Positions 27,819 to 35,171 of a stretch of DNA of 64,000 bases are shown one piece after another. Within the stretch, counting starts at the first letter, position 1, and each line of letters begins with the position of its first letter. The notes below the pieces were generated by a model. It was not told where the DNA came from. It did not search any database and saw nothing but the letters and a program-made list of their open reading frames with translations. The stretch comes from DASYLJ01 sp036009625 (GTDB lineage Bacteria; Desulfobacterota; Binatia; DP-6), in assembly GCA_036009625.1 (NCBI GenBank), contig DASYLJ010000006.1:1-64000 (forward strand), read 5' to 3'. A program made the translations under genes and the position numbers.

Positions 27819-28825
27819 GGCGGGGTCCCCCCGGCCCGCACGAGTCGCTCGCGCAGGCGGAAGATGCGCGAGCAGACAGTGCCGACGCTGCTGTTCTGGA
27901 GTCGCGCGATGTCCTTGTAGGGCGTCGTCATCTTGGCATTCCGTATCTGCTCGAGCAGGCGTTCGCGCTGGCGCATGCGGCGGTCGATGGTCTGCTCGAG
28001 CTCCTGGCGGCGGTCGAGAAGGCGGCGTGCGGTGGTAGTCCCATGGTTCGATCCCATACGACGCAATTTCCCGTCGGTTTCTTGCAGCTCCCGCTGCCGG
28101 AGCACGATCCAGCCCCACACCGAGTCGAGCTCGTCGCGCAGGCGGGACAGCTTCACGTCCTTCTGCCGGAGGTCCGCCTCCACCTCGGCCAGCACGGCGA
28201 CGGTGTCGCGGACGGATCGGCGCGCGACGCGGGCCAGGAGCCGCACGTCGTCGGGCCCGAGGTCGTGCTCTAAGAGGGAGAGGAGCTTCAGGTCGAGCTG
28301 GTCCTCCGGGCTGAGCCCCGCCCAGAGCCGGGTGGCGACGTCGCCGACCTCGGGTCCCTGTGGGTGACCGCCGGGCGCCGGATCGGCGACCTCCACATCG
28401 TCGTCACCCAGCGGCACCGTCTCCAGCTCGCGCATGGCGCGCTGCCATTCGAGGAACAGGCTCCGGAGGACGTAGTACGCGAGGAAGGTGCGGAACTGGA
28501 TGTTGTTGCGCCCCTCGAAGGTCCGCATGCGGGTGAAGATGCGGTCGCCCTCGAAGACGTAGACGTAGAAATCGGCAGCCCGCTCGGCGGGCACGCCGTA
28601 GATCTTCACGGGGAAGTTGTAGATGTCCTCGGCATGGCGCGACTGGAAGGTGCGTCGCGCGGCGGCGTCACCCGCCGCACACGCCCGCACCAGCTCCAAG
28701 ACGTCGTCCACCACCACCTCAGCCCCCCCGCGCTGGACGGGGAGCAGCCGACGGCGAGGGCGCGGCGTCACCACCGCTGGCGACATCGCGCACCCGTCCC
28801 GGACGGCATGTCCATTCAGCGCCAT
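27815..28825 (-). CDS. atypical sigma-70-family factor with long helical linker
   Basis: Protein of 336 residues. A sigma-2-like domain (about 35-135; segments ELVRACAAGDAAARRTF and FRTFLAYYVLRSLFLEWQRA) is followed by an unusually long charged helical/coiled-coil linker (about 150-280; REL and RDEL repeats). A C-terminal sigma-4-like helix-turn-helix (TPYKDIARLQNSSVGTVCSRIFRLRERL) ends the protein. ECF sigmas are typically near 200 residues, so the linker is an addition. ATG 28825 has a GGAG site 4-5 nt upstream; GTG 28849 and ATG 28786 are alternatives. A weak TTGATC-18-TAGCCA promoter lies at 28854-28883. First gene of the CHAT operon. Confidence 0.75.
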   Translation of the reverse strand: MALNGHAVRDGCAMSPAVVTPRPRRRLLPVQRGGAEVVVDDVLELVRACAAGDAAARRTFQSRHAEDIYNFPVKIYGVPAERAADFYVYVFEGDRIFTRMRTFEGRNNIQFRTFLAYYVLRSLFLEWQRAMRELETVPLGDDDVEVADPAPGGHPQGPEVGDVATRLWAGLSPEDQLDLKLLSLLEHDLGPDDVRLLARVARRSVRDTVAVLAEVEADLRQKDVKLSRLRDELDSVWGWIVLRQRELQETDGKLRRMGSNHGTTTARRLLDRRQELEQTIDRRMRQRERLLEQIRNAKMTTPYKDIARLQNSSVGTVCSRIFRLRERLVRAGGTPP

Positions 28826-28883
28826 CGCGCTCCGAGTCGTGGCCCACACCCGGTGGCTAGCAGCGTGGCGGCGGCGAGATCAA

Positions 28884-29651
28884 TCACGTCCGTGCGCCGA
28901 GGGTGACACCCGTGCCCGCGCGCCTCGTCGGCCGCGGAACCAGCATCGGCACGCGGTCCCGGTAGCGACGATAGGTGACGCCGTGCAGGGCCTCGAGGTC
29001 GCGCTCTTCGAAGCGGATGGCCACCAGGATGTAGGCCGTCGTCATGACGGCGAAGACCAAGTGGGCGATCGTCATCGTCGGCGTGGCCCAGAACGCCAGC
29101 AACCAGCCGACGTAGAGGGGATGCCGCACCCACTGGTACGGGCCGGGGGTCCGGAACGGGAGGTACGTGTAGGGCAGGCCCCGGAAATAGAGCCACACCT
29201 GGCGCAGCCCGAAGAGATCGAAGTGGTCGATCAGGAACGTGCTGCCGAGCACCGTGAGCCACCCCGCGGCGAACACCGCGTGGAGCAGGCCGCGACCGAG
29301 CGGGTTGGTCACGTCCCACACGACCCCGCCCATCGGACACCACAGCGCGAAGAGCAGGATCAGCGCCAGGCTCGAGGCCAGCACGTAGGTGCTGCGCTCC
29401 ATGGGCTCCGGAACGATCCGCGTCCACGTCCGCTTGAAGGCGGGGCGGGCCATCAGACTGTGCTGCACCGCGAAGAGCGCCAGGAGGCCGAGGTTCACCG
29501 TGAGCGTCGCCGCCATGGAGCCGACGGCGGCGCCGTCGAGCGTCGTCGACACTCCGAAGCCACCGACGAAGCCGACGGCATACAGGAACGTCGCGAAGAA
29601 GACGGCATAGCAGGCCACGCCGTAGGCCAGTACTCCCAGTCGTGCGAACAT
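28884..29651 (-). CDS. mddA: methanethiol S-methyltransferase-like membrane protein (MddA/NnrU type)
   Basis: Integral membrane protein of 255 residues with about six TM helices, in the isoprenylcysteine-methyltransferase-like superfamily. Segments QHSLMARPAFKRTWTRIVPEPMERSTYVL, TPGPYQWVRHPLYVGWLLAFWATPTM and the C-terminal RFEERDLEALHG...YRRYRDRVPMLVP match MddA-like proteins, which methylate methanethiol to dimethyl sulfide using SAM. RHPLY and EERDL are the SAM-binding core. ATG 29651 sits behind an excellent GGAGGTGA ribosome site. It precedes the sigma gene by 58 bp on the same strand. A functional link with the CHAT operon is not evident. Confidence 0.75.
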   Translation of the reverse strand: MFARLGVLAYGVACYAVFFATFLYAVGFVGGFGVSTTLDGAAVGSMAATLTVNLGLLALFAVQHSLMARPAFKRTWTRIVPEPMERSTYVLASSLALILLFALWCPMGGVVWDVTNPLGRGLLHAVFAAGWLTVLGSTFLIDHFDLFGLRQVWLYFRGLPYTYLPFRTPGPYQWVRHPLYVGWLLAFWATPTMTIAHLVFAVMTTAYILVAIRFEERDLEALHGVTYRRYRDRVPMLVPRPTRRAGTGVTLGART

Positions 29652-29800
29652 GATCGTCACCTCCCTGCCCGAGACGACGCACCGGTTGCGCCGTCGTATT
29701 GCACCGACCGGTTACGCGCTGCGCGAACCACCGGATGCATCGCGACGCCGACCGACGCAGCGCGTCCTCCTCGGGACGCACGCGGGACATGCTTTTTCTC

Positions 29801-29830
29801 TTGACCCGCCCGGACCCGGGGATGGTACGT
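29801..29830 (+). promoter_or_regulatory. candidate promoter of the Cys-rich secreted protein gene
   Basis: TTGACC at 29801-29806, then an 18-nt spacer and GTACGT at 29825-29830. The ATG at 29840 follows after 9 nt without a Shine-Dalgarno sequence. The -35 is good and the -10 poor. Confidence 0.35.
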
Positions 29831-29839
29831 CTCCCGCCC

Positions 29840-32800
29840 ATGCGGACCCGACTGATGCCCATCGTCGCCGTGCTCGCCCTCGCGGCACTCCTCGCACCGA
29901 CCGCCGCGCGCGCCTATCCGTCGCTCGGCGGCGTCATCGCGCACAGTCGCGACGACATCCCGGGCACGTTCACGTCGCTCACCGGCGACGATGCCGTCGC
30001 CAACGCCACGATCCCGTTCGCGGTCGTGATCGACGGCGTCAGCTACTCGACGGTGGCGATCTCGACGAACGGGTGGATGGAATTCGGCGGCAACACGTCG
30101 GGCAACAGTGATCCCACGAACGACTGTCTCCCGTCGGCGGCGCACACGAATCCGCTGCTGGCGTACTATTGGGACGACATGCGGACCATCAACACCGCGG
30201 TCCGCTACGGCACGGTCGGAACCGCACCCGGTCGCGTCTTCATCGTCGACGTCGACATCGAGACCGTCGCCAGCCCGAGCCACGACGTCACCATGCAGGT
30301 GCAGGTGCACGAGGGCTCGAACCTGATCACGGTGAAGTACGACGACACCGAGTCCGAATCGAGCGGCCAGGCCGCCACCGTCGGCTGGCAGGGTGCCGGC
30401 GGCAGCGGATCGACCGCGCGTCCCATCTCGTGCAACGGCCGCATCTTCGACGACAACACCCTCGCCGAGGGCTGGTCGATCGACCTCGGCCTGCCGCAGG
30501 GCTCGGCGCTCGCCGGCTGGAAGGCCGAGAGCCGTGACGACATCAGCGGCTTCACGGTGCTGTCGGGCGACAACACCGTCGCCACGCCGACCATCCCCTT
30601 CCCGGTCGTGATCGACGGCACCAGCTACACGACGGTCGCGATCTCGACCAACGGCTGGATGGAGTTCGGCGGCAACACCGCCGGCGACACCGATCCCACC
30701 AACGACTGTCTGCCGACGGCGGCGCACACGAACCCGTTCCTCGCCCCGTTCTGGGACGACATGCGGACGATCAACGAGGCCATCCGGTACGGTACGGTCG
30801 GCAGCTCGCCGAACCGCACCTTCGTCGTCGACTTCCGCGTCGAGAACAACAACGCCGGCAACAACGACATCATCTTCCAGGTCGAGATCCACGAGGGCTC
30901 GAACCTGGTCACGGTGAAGTACGGGCCGAACCAGAACGAGGCGAACGGTCAGACCGCGACGATCGGCTTCCAGGCCGCGGGCGGCGCCTCGGCGGTGGCG
31001 CGCCCGATCAGCTGCAACGCCAAGGTCCTCGACGACAACCTCCCCGACGAAGGCTGGTCGATCGATCTGCGCTCGCCGCATGCAAGCGCGCTGCACGGCG
31101 TCCTCGCGCACAGCCCCGACGACCTGCCCGGCACGTTCACGACGCTCTCGGGCGACAACTCCGTCGCCAACGCCAGCCTCGGCTTCACGCTGACGCTCGA
31201 GGGGCAGACGTACACGACGGTCGCGATCTCGACGAACGGCTGGCTCGAGTTCGGCGGCAACACCTCGGGCGGGCTCGCGAGCCACCCCGCCAACACCTGC
31301 CTGCCGAACGCGTCGCACACGAATCCGTTCCTGGCGGCCTACTGGGACGATCTGCGCACCCTCGGCACCGCGGTCCGCTACGGCACCATCGGCAGCGCCG
31401 GTGGTCGCGTGTTCATCGCCGACTATCAGGTGGAGAACAACTTCGGCGGCAACCAGGACCTCCTGATGCAGGTCCAGGTCCACGAGCGCTCGAACGCGAT
31501 CACGATCAAGTATTCCGACAGTCAGGACGAGGCGAACGGCCAGACCGCCACCCTCGGCTACCAGACCGCCGGCGGCGCGTCCGCGGTGGCACGCTCGATC
31601 GGCTGCAACGCCAAAGTGCTCGACGACAACACCGCGCGCGGCGAGGGCTGGTCGGTGGCGCAGGTCGAAGTATGCGGCGACGGCCTCATCACGTCCGGCG
31701 AATCGTGCGACCTCGGTGCCTCGAACGGCGCCGCGACGTCGTGCTGCACGTCGACGTGCACCTTCCGCACCGCGGGCAACACGTGCCGCGCGACGGCCGG
31801 CATCTGCGACGTCGCCGAGACGTGCACCGGATCGACCGCCACCTGCCCCGCCGACGGCTTCGTCTCTGCCGGCACGGAATGCCGCGCCTCCGGCGGCGAG
31901 TGTGACGTGGCCGAGGCCTGCACCGGCAGCGCCGCCGCCTGTCCGTCCGACGGCAAGCAGCCGAACGGCACCGGCTGCACCGATGACGCCAACGTCTGCA
32001 CCACCGACACCTGCAACGGCATCAGCAATCTCTGCCAGCATCCGGCCGGCAACGCCGGCACGCCGTGCCGGGGCGCCGTCGACATCTGCGACGTCGCCGA
32101 GACCTGCGACGGCGCCAGCACCGTCTGCCCCGCCGACGCCTTCGAGCCGAGCACGACCGTGTGCCGCTCCTCGGCCGGCGAATGTGACGTCGCCGACACC
32201 TGCACCGGCTCGGGGGCGTCCTGCCCCGGCGACGCCAAGCAGCCCGGCGGCACCGGTTGCACCGACGACGGCAACGCCTGCACCGCCGATGTCTGCGACG
32301 GCGCCGGTGATCTCTGCCAGCATCCGGCCGGCAACGCGGGCGCGCTCTGCCGCGCGGCCGCCGGCATCTGCGACGTCGCCGAGGTCTGCGACGGCGCGAG
32401 CTCGAGCTGTCCCGCCGACGCCTTGATGCCCGGCGGTACCGAGTGCCGCGCGTCCGCGGGCGCGTGCGACGTGGCCGAGGCATGCGACGGCAGCAACGAC
32501 GCCTGCCCGAGCGACGTCTTCCTGCCGAGCTCGACGGAGTGCCGAGCGACGGCCGGCGTCTGCGACGTCGCCGAGTCGTGCACCGGCTCGGGACCGGCCT
32601 GCCCGGCCGACGACCTGGTGACGGCGGGCACGGAGTGCCGCGCCGCCGCCGGCGTGTGCGACGTGGCCGAGAGCTGCACTGGCTCGAATGCCACCTGCCC
32701 CACCGACGACTTCGTCGCGGATGGCACCGAATGCCGGCCCTCCGCGGGTGACTGCGACATGGCCGACGTCTGTACCGGTGGCGAGGCCGACTGCCCCGCC

Positions 32801-33943
32801 GACAGCGTCGCGGGCGCGTTCGTCGTCTGCCGCGCCACCGCCGGAGCGTGCGACGTCGCCGAGAATTGCGACGGCGTGAACACGGCGTGCCCGGCCGACA
32901 GCGTCTCGGGTGCGTTCGTCACCTGCCGCACGGCCGCCGGACCATGCGACGTGACCGAGAACTGCGACGGCACCGGCACCGACTGCCCCGCCGACGTGAA
33001 GGAGCCGTCGTCGACGAGCTGCCGCGCATCGGGCGGCGTCTGCGACGTCGCCGAGAATTGTGACGGCCTGGGCGATGCCTGCCCCGCCGATGCGAAGCAG
33101 CCGTCGTCCACCGTCTGCCGCGCCGCCGCCGCCGTCTGCGACGTCGCCGAGTCCTGCGACGGAGCGACCGATGCCTGTCCGACCGATCTCGTCGCCAACA
33201 GCGGTACCGTGTGTCGGGGCGCCGCCAACACGTGCGACGTCGTCGAGACCTGCGACGGCGCGATCGTGACCTGCCCTGCCGACACCGGTCTGCCGGACGG
33301 TGACGGCGATGGCACGTGCGATCAGGAAGACGTCTGCCCGACGTCGCCCGATCCGTCGCAGGGCGACGCCGACGCCGACGGGCTCGGCGACGCCTGCGAT
33401 CCGTGCACCAACGTCTTCAACGGGGGCGTGTTCGCGAACAAGGACAAGCTCACCGCCACCAAGCTCCTGGCGCCCACGGGCGACGACAAGCTCAAGCTGA
33501 AGGGCCTCCTCATCGTGCCGACCACGCCTGTGATCGAGCCCGACGTGCGCGGCTTCCGCCTGCTCCTGCAGACGCAGGACGGCAGCGTCGTCTTCGACAC
33601 CACGATCCCGCCGGGGACGTACTCCACCGCGACGCGCGCCGGGTGGAAGGCCAACGGCACGCGCACGAAGTTCCTCTACAAGAACTCCGGCAACCCGACG
33701 CCGCTCATCAACGGCATCGCCAAGATCTCGCTCGGCCTCTCGAGCAAGACGCCCGGGCTGCTGAAGTTCAGTATCAGCGGCAAGAACGGCGCGTACGGTC
33801 AGATCGCGCCGGCCGACCTGCCGGTGAAGGCCACGCTCGTCATCGACGTGCCGACCGCCGAGACCGGTCAGTGCGGCGAGACCGACTACCCGAACGGGGC
33901 GTGCGTCATCGGCGCGGGCGGCAGCAGCGTCAAGTGCAAGTAG
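29840..33943 (+). CDS. large secreted repeat protein: three beta-sandwich repeats plus disintegrin-like Cys-rich repeats
   Basis: Exported protein of 1367 residues. A Sec signal (RTRLMPIVAVLALAALLAPTAARA) ends near residue 24. Three homologous units of about 193 residues (25-607) contain STNGWMEFGGNT and WDDMRT. A CGDGLITSGESCDLG motif like the Myxococcus Cys-rich repeat is followed by 14 copies of a CDVAExCxG...C unit resembling ADAM/snake disintegrin loops, with two interposed TGCTDD...CQHPAGN units (about 610-1150). A thrombospondin-3-like calcium segment (DGDGDGTCDQEDVCPTSPDP) and a C-terminal beta domain end it. No membrane anchor or sorting motif is obvious. Likely a cell-surface or extracellular matrix protein. 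Confidence 0.85.
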   Translation: MRTRLMPIVAVLALAALLAPTAARAYPSLGGVIAHSRDDIPGTFTSLTGDDAVANATIPFAVVIDGVSYSTVAISTNGWMEFGGNTSGNSDPTNDCLPSAAHTNPLLAYYWDDMRTINTAVRYGTVGTAPGRVFIVDVDIETVASPSHDVTMQVQVHEGSNLITVKYDDTESESSGQAATVGWQGAGGSGSTARPISCNGRIFDDNTLAEGWSIDLGLPQGSALAGWKAESRDDISGFTVLSGDNTVATPTIPFPVVIDGTSYTTVAISTNGWMEFGGNTAGDTDPTNDCLPTAAHTNPFLAPFWDDMRTINEAIRYGTVGSSPNRTFVVDFRVENNNAGNNDIIFQVEIHEGSNLVTVKYGPNQNEANGQTATIGFQAAGGASAVARPISCNAKVLDDNLPDEGWSIDLRSPHASALHGVLAHSPDDLPGTFTTLSGDNSVANASLGFTLTLEGQTYTTVAISTNGWLEFGGNTSGGLASHPANTCLPNASHTNPFLAAYWDDLRTLGTAVRYGTIGSAGGRVFIADYQVENNFGGNQDLLMQVQVHERSNAITIKYSDSQDEANGQTATLGYQTAGGASAVARSIGCNAKVLDDNTARGEGWSVAQVEVCGDGLITSGESCDLGASNGAATSCCTSTCTFRTAGNTCRATAGICDVAETCTGSTATCPADGFVSAGTECRASGGECDVAEACTGSAAACPSDGKQPNGTGCTDDANVCTTDTCNGISNLCQHPAGNAGTPCRGAVDICDVAETCDGASTVCPADAFEPSTTVCRSSAGECDVADTCTGSGASCPGDAKQPGGTGCTDDGNACTADVCDGAGDLCQHPAGNAGALCRAAAGICDVAEVCDGASSSCPADALMPGGTECRASAGACDVAEACDGSNDACPSDVFLPSSTECRATAGVCDVAESCTGSGPACPADDLVTAGTECRAAAGVCDVAESCTGSNATCPTDDFVADGTECRPSAGDCDMADVCTGGEADCPADSVAGAFVVCRATAGACDVAENCDGVNTACPADSVSGAFVTCRTAAGPCDVTENCDGTGTDCPADVKEPSSTSCRASGGVCDVAENCDGLGDACPADAKQPSSTVCRAAAAVCDVAESCDGATDACPTDLVANSGTVCRGAANTCDVVETCDGAIVTCPADTGLPDGDGDGTCDQEDVCPTSPDPSQGDADADGLGDACDPCTNVFNGGVFANKDKLTATKLLAPTGDDKLKLKGLLIVPTTPVIEPDVRGFRLLLQTQDGSVVFDTTIPPGTYSTATRAGWKANGTRTKFLYKNSGNPTPLINGIAKISLGLSSKTPGLLKFSISGKNGAYGQIAPADLPVKATLVIDVPTAETGQCGETDYPNGACVIGAGGSSVKCK
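29930..31660 (+). repeat. three tandem ~575-bp coding repeats
   Basis: Within the secreted protein gene, three in-frame units (about 29930-30500, 30510-31080, 31086-31660) encode the same ~193-residue domain. DNA identity is high around the segment encoding STNGWxEFGGNT, so unequal recombination could change copy number. Confidence 0.8.
31790..33275 (+). repeat. array of 14 Cys-rich (disintegrin-like) coding units
   Basis: Each unit encodes C-R-x(4-6)-C-D-V-A-E-x-C-D/T-G-x(4)-C-P-x-D with about 31-34 residues between starts. The core C-D-V-A-E recurs 14 times, with slight changes such as CDMAD, CDVTE and CDVVE. Two longer TGCTDDxNxC inserts interrupt it near 31970 and 32255. Confidence 0.85.
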
Positions 33944-33955
33944 CGTGATGACGAC

Positions 33956-33983
33956 GGGGCGGCGGGCTCGTCCCCGCCGCCCC
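33956..33983 (+). terminator. stem-loop terminator after the secreted protein gene
   Basis: A perfect 11-bp stem GGGGCGGCGGG / CCCGCCGCCCC encloses a 6-nt loop, 12 bp after the stop codon. There is no T-tract, so it may stall polymerase, need Rho, or protect the mRNA 3' end. Confidence 0.65.
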
Positions 33984-33992
33984 TCGCATCGA

Positions 33993-34022
33993 TTGACCAG
34001 TGCGCGACGGCCCGGGTACCGT
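33993..34022 (+). promoter_or_regulatory. sigma-70-like promoter, leaderless spacing
   Basis: TTGACC at 33993-33998, an 18-nt spacer and TACCGT at 34017-34022. It lies 10 bp after the terminator stem, and the ATG at 34030 follows 7 nt after the -10 box without a Shine-Dalgarno sequence. Confidence 0.5.
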
Positions 34023-34029
34023 CGCCGCC

Positions 34030-34995
34030 ATGCAGACTCGCTCCGCCGCCGTCGTCCTCGGCCTGCTGGCCCTCGTCGTACCGGTTCGCGTCCGTGCAGC
34101 GGACGACACCGTGTCGGTGACTCCGCACTGGAAGAAGGGCGAGAAATTCCAGTACGAGAAGATCAAGACGCGCGAGATGGCCGACGGGGATCGCGTCATC
34201 CAGAACATGACCGCGCGCAGCGTCCTCGAGGTCGAGGTCGTCAGCACCGGTGCCGACGCCACGGTCCTCGCGTGGACCGCGGGCGAAGCCCGCTTCGACG
34301 ACCCGGAGCAGGCGGCGAATCCGCTGGTCCAGCGGCTCGGCAACATGCTGAAGAACGCCCGTGCCCTGCTCGAGCTCGACGAGGACTGGCGCATCACCGG
34401 CGTCAAGAACTGGAAGGCGCTGCAGCAGACGTCCTTCAAAGGACGTGACGCGCTCGTCGAAGAGGTGCGCGACTCCGGCGCCGAGAAGGAGCTCGTCGAC
34501 CAGATCGCCGCGCAGGTCACCTCGATGATCGACACCAAGGAGAAAGTCGAGGACCTCGTCGGCGGCGGCGAGGCGCAGCTGTTCCTGCTCCCGCTCGGCC
34601 TCTCGCTGCCGGAGTCGGAGCCGCTCGTGATGGACGGCGCGCTGCCGAACGTCCTCGGTGGCCAACCGATCCCCGCGCGCGCCAAGTTCGAGATCAAGTC
34701 CTACGATCGGACGTCCGGCCGCGCCACCATCGTCTATACCCAGACCGTCGATCCGAAGGACGCGCAGCGCATCATGGAGGAGACGGCCAAGGACATCGCC
34801 GAGAAGACCGGCCGGCCCGGGCCCGATCCCAAGGAGTTCGCCGGCATGGTGTTCGAGGATCGTGCGGAGTACGTCGTCGACATCCCGAGCGGGTGGGTGC
34901 AGGAGTTCACGCACCATCGCACCATGAAATCCGGAGCGCGCCGCCAGCAGGACACGGTGACGATCCGCCGCACCAACGCCGACGCGACGCCCTGA
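34030..34995 (+). CDS. exported protein of unknown function, 321 residues
   Basis: A Sec signal (about residues 1-25, SAAVVLGLLALVVPVRVRA) is followed by a soluble region beginning TVSVTPHWKKGEKFQYEKIK. The mature part alternates beta-strands and charged helices and lacks Cys, which suits an envelope protein that measures or binds something rather than an enzyme. HWKKGEKFQYEKIK resembles the start of DUF6263-type exported proteins, but I cannot confirm membership. It has its own promoter between a terminator stem and the ATG, so it is probably monocistronic. Confidence 0.65.
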   Translation: MQTRSAAVVLGLLALVVPVRVRAADDTVSVTPHWKKGEKFQYEKIKTREMADGDRVIQNMTARSVLEVEVVSTGADATVLAWTAGEARFDDPEQAANPLVQRLGNMLKNARALLELDEDWRITGVKNWKALQQTSFKGRDALVEEVRDSGAEKELVDQIAAQVTSMIDTKEKVEDLVGGGEAQLFLLPLGLSLPESEPLVMDGALPNVLGGQPIPARAKFEIKSYDRTSGRATIVYTQTVDPKDAQRIMEETAKDIAEKTGRPGPDPKEFAGMVFEDRAEYVVDIPSGWVQEFTHHRTMKSGARRQQDTVTIRRTNADATP

Positions 34996-35148
34996 GCCAG
35001 CGACCCGGTTCGGCTCAGCGCCGCGACGGTGGCCGCGCCCGGTCGGCCGCTGGAGTCGCAGGCACACTGCCCACACCGTGAGCAGCGCGACGCGGGGAAC
35101 CGCCCGCGAGCCACGCCGGACAACGCCTTCGACGAGGGCACGTCGATT

Positions 35149-35169
35149 GCTGCACGTTTACCGTGCAGC
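35149..35169. promoter_or_regulatory. hairpin/operator directly before the phosphofructokinase start
   Basis: A perfect 8-bp inverted repeat GCTGCACG-TTTAC-CGTGCAGC ends 2 bp before the ATG at 35172. A TACCGT -10-like box (35159-35164) lies inside it and no Shine-Dalgarno sequence is present. It could be an operator over the promoter or a hairpin that masks the start codon. Confidence 0.5.
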
Positions 35170-35171
35170 CC

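Noticed and set aside
31790..33275. Regular short repeats that could suggest a CRISPR array
   Set aside because: Spacing is codon-phased and encodes Cys-rich protein units; no identical repeats, no cas genes.
31558..33315. A 585-residue minus-strand frame opposite the Cys-rich repeats
   Set aside because: Repeats mirror the plus-strand Cys-rich units; it is an antisense shadow.
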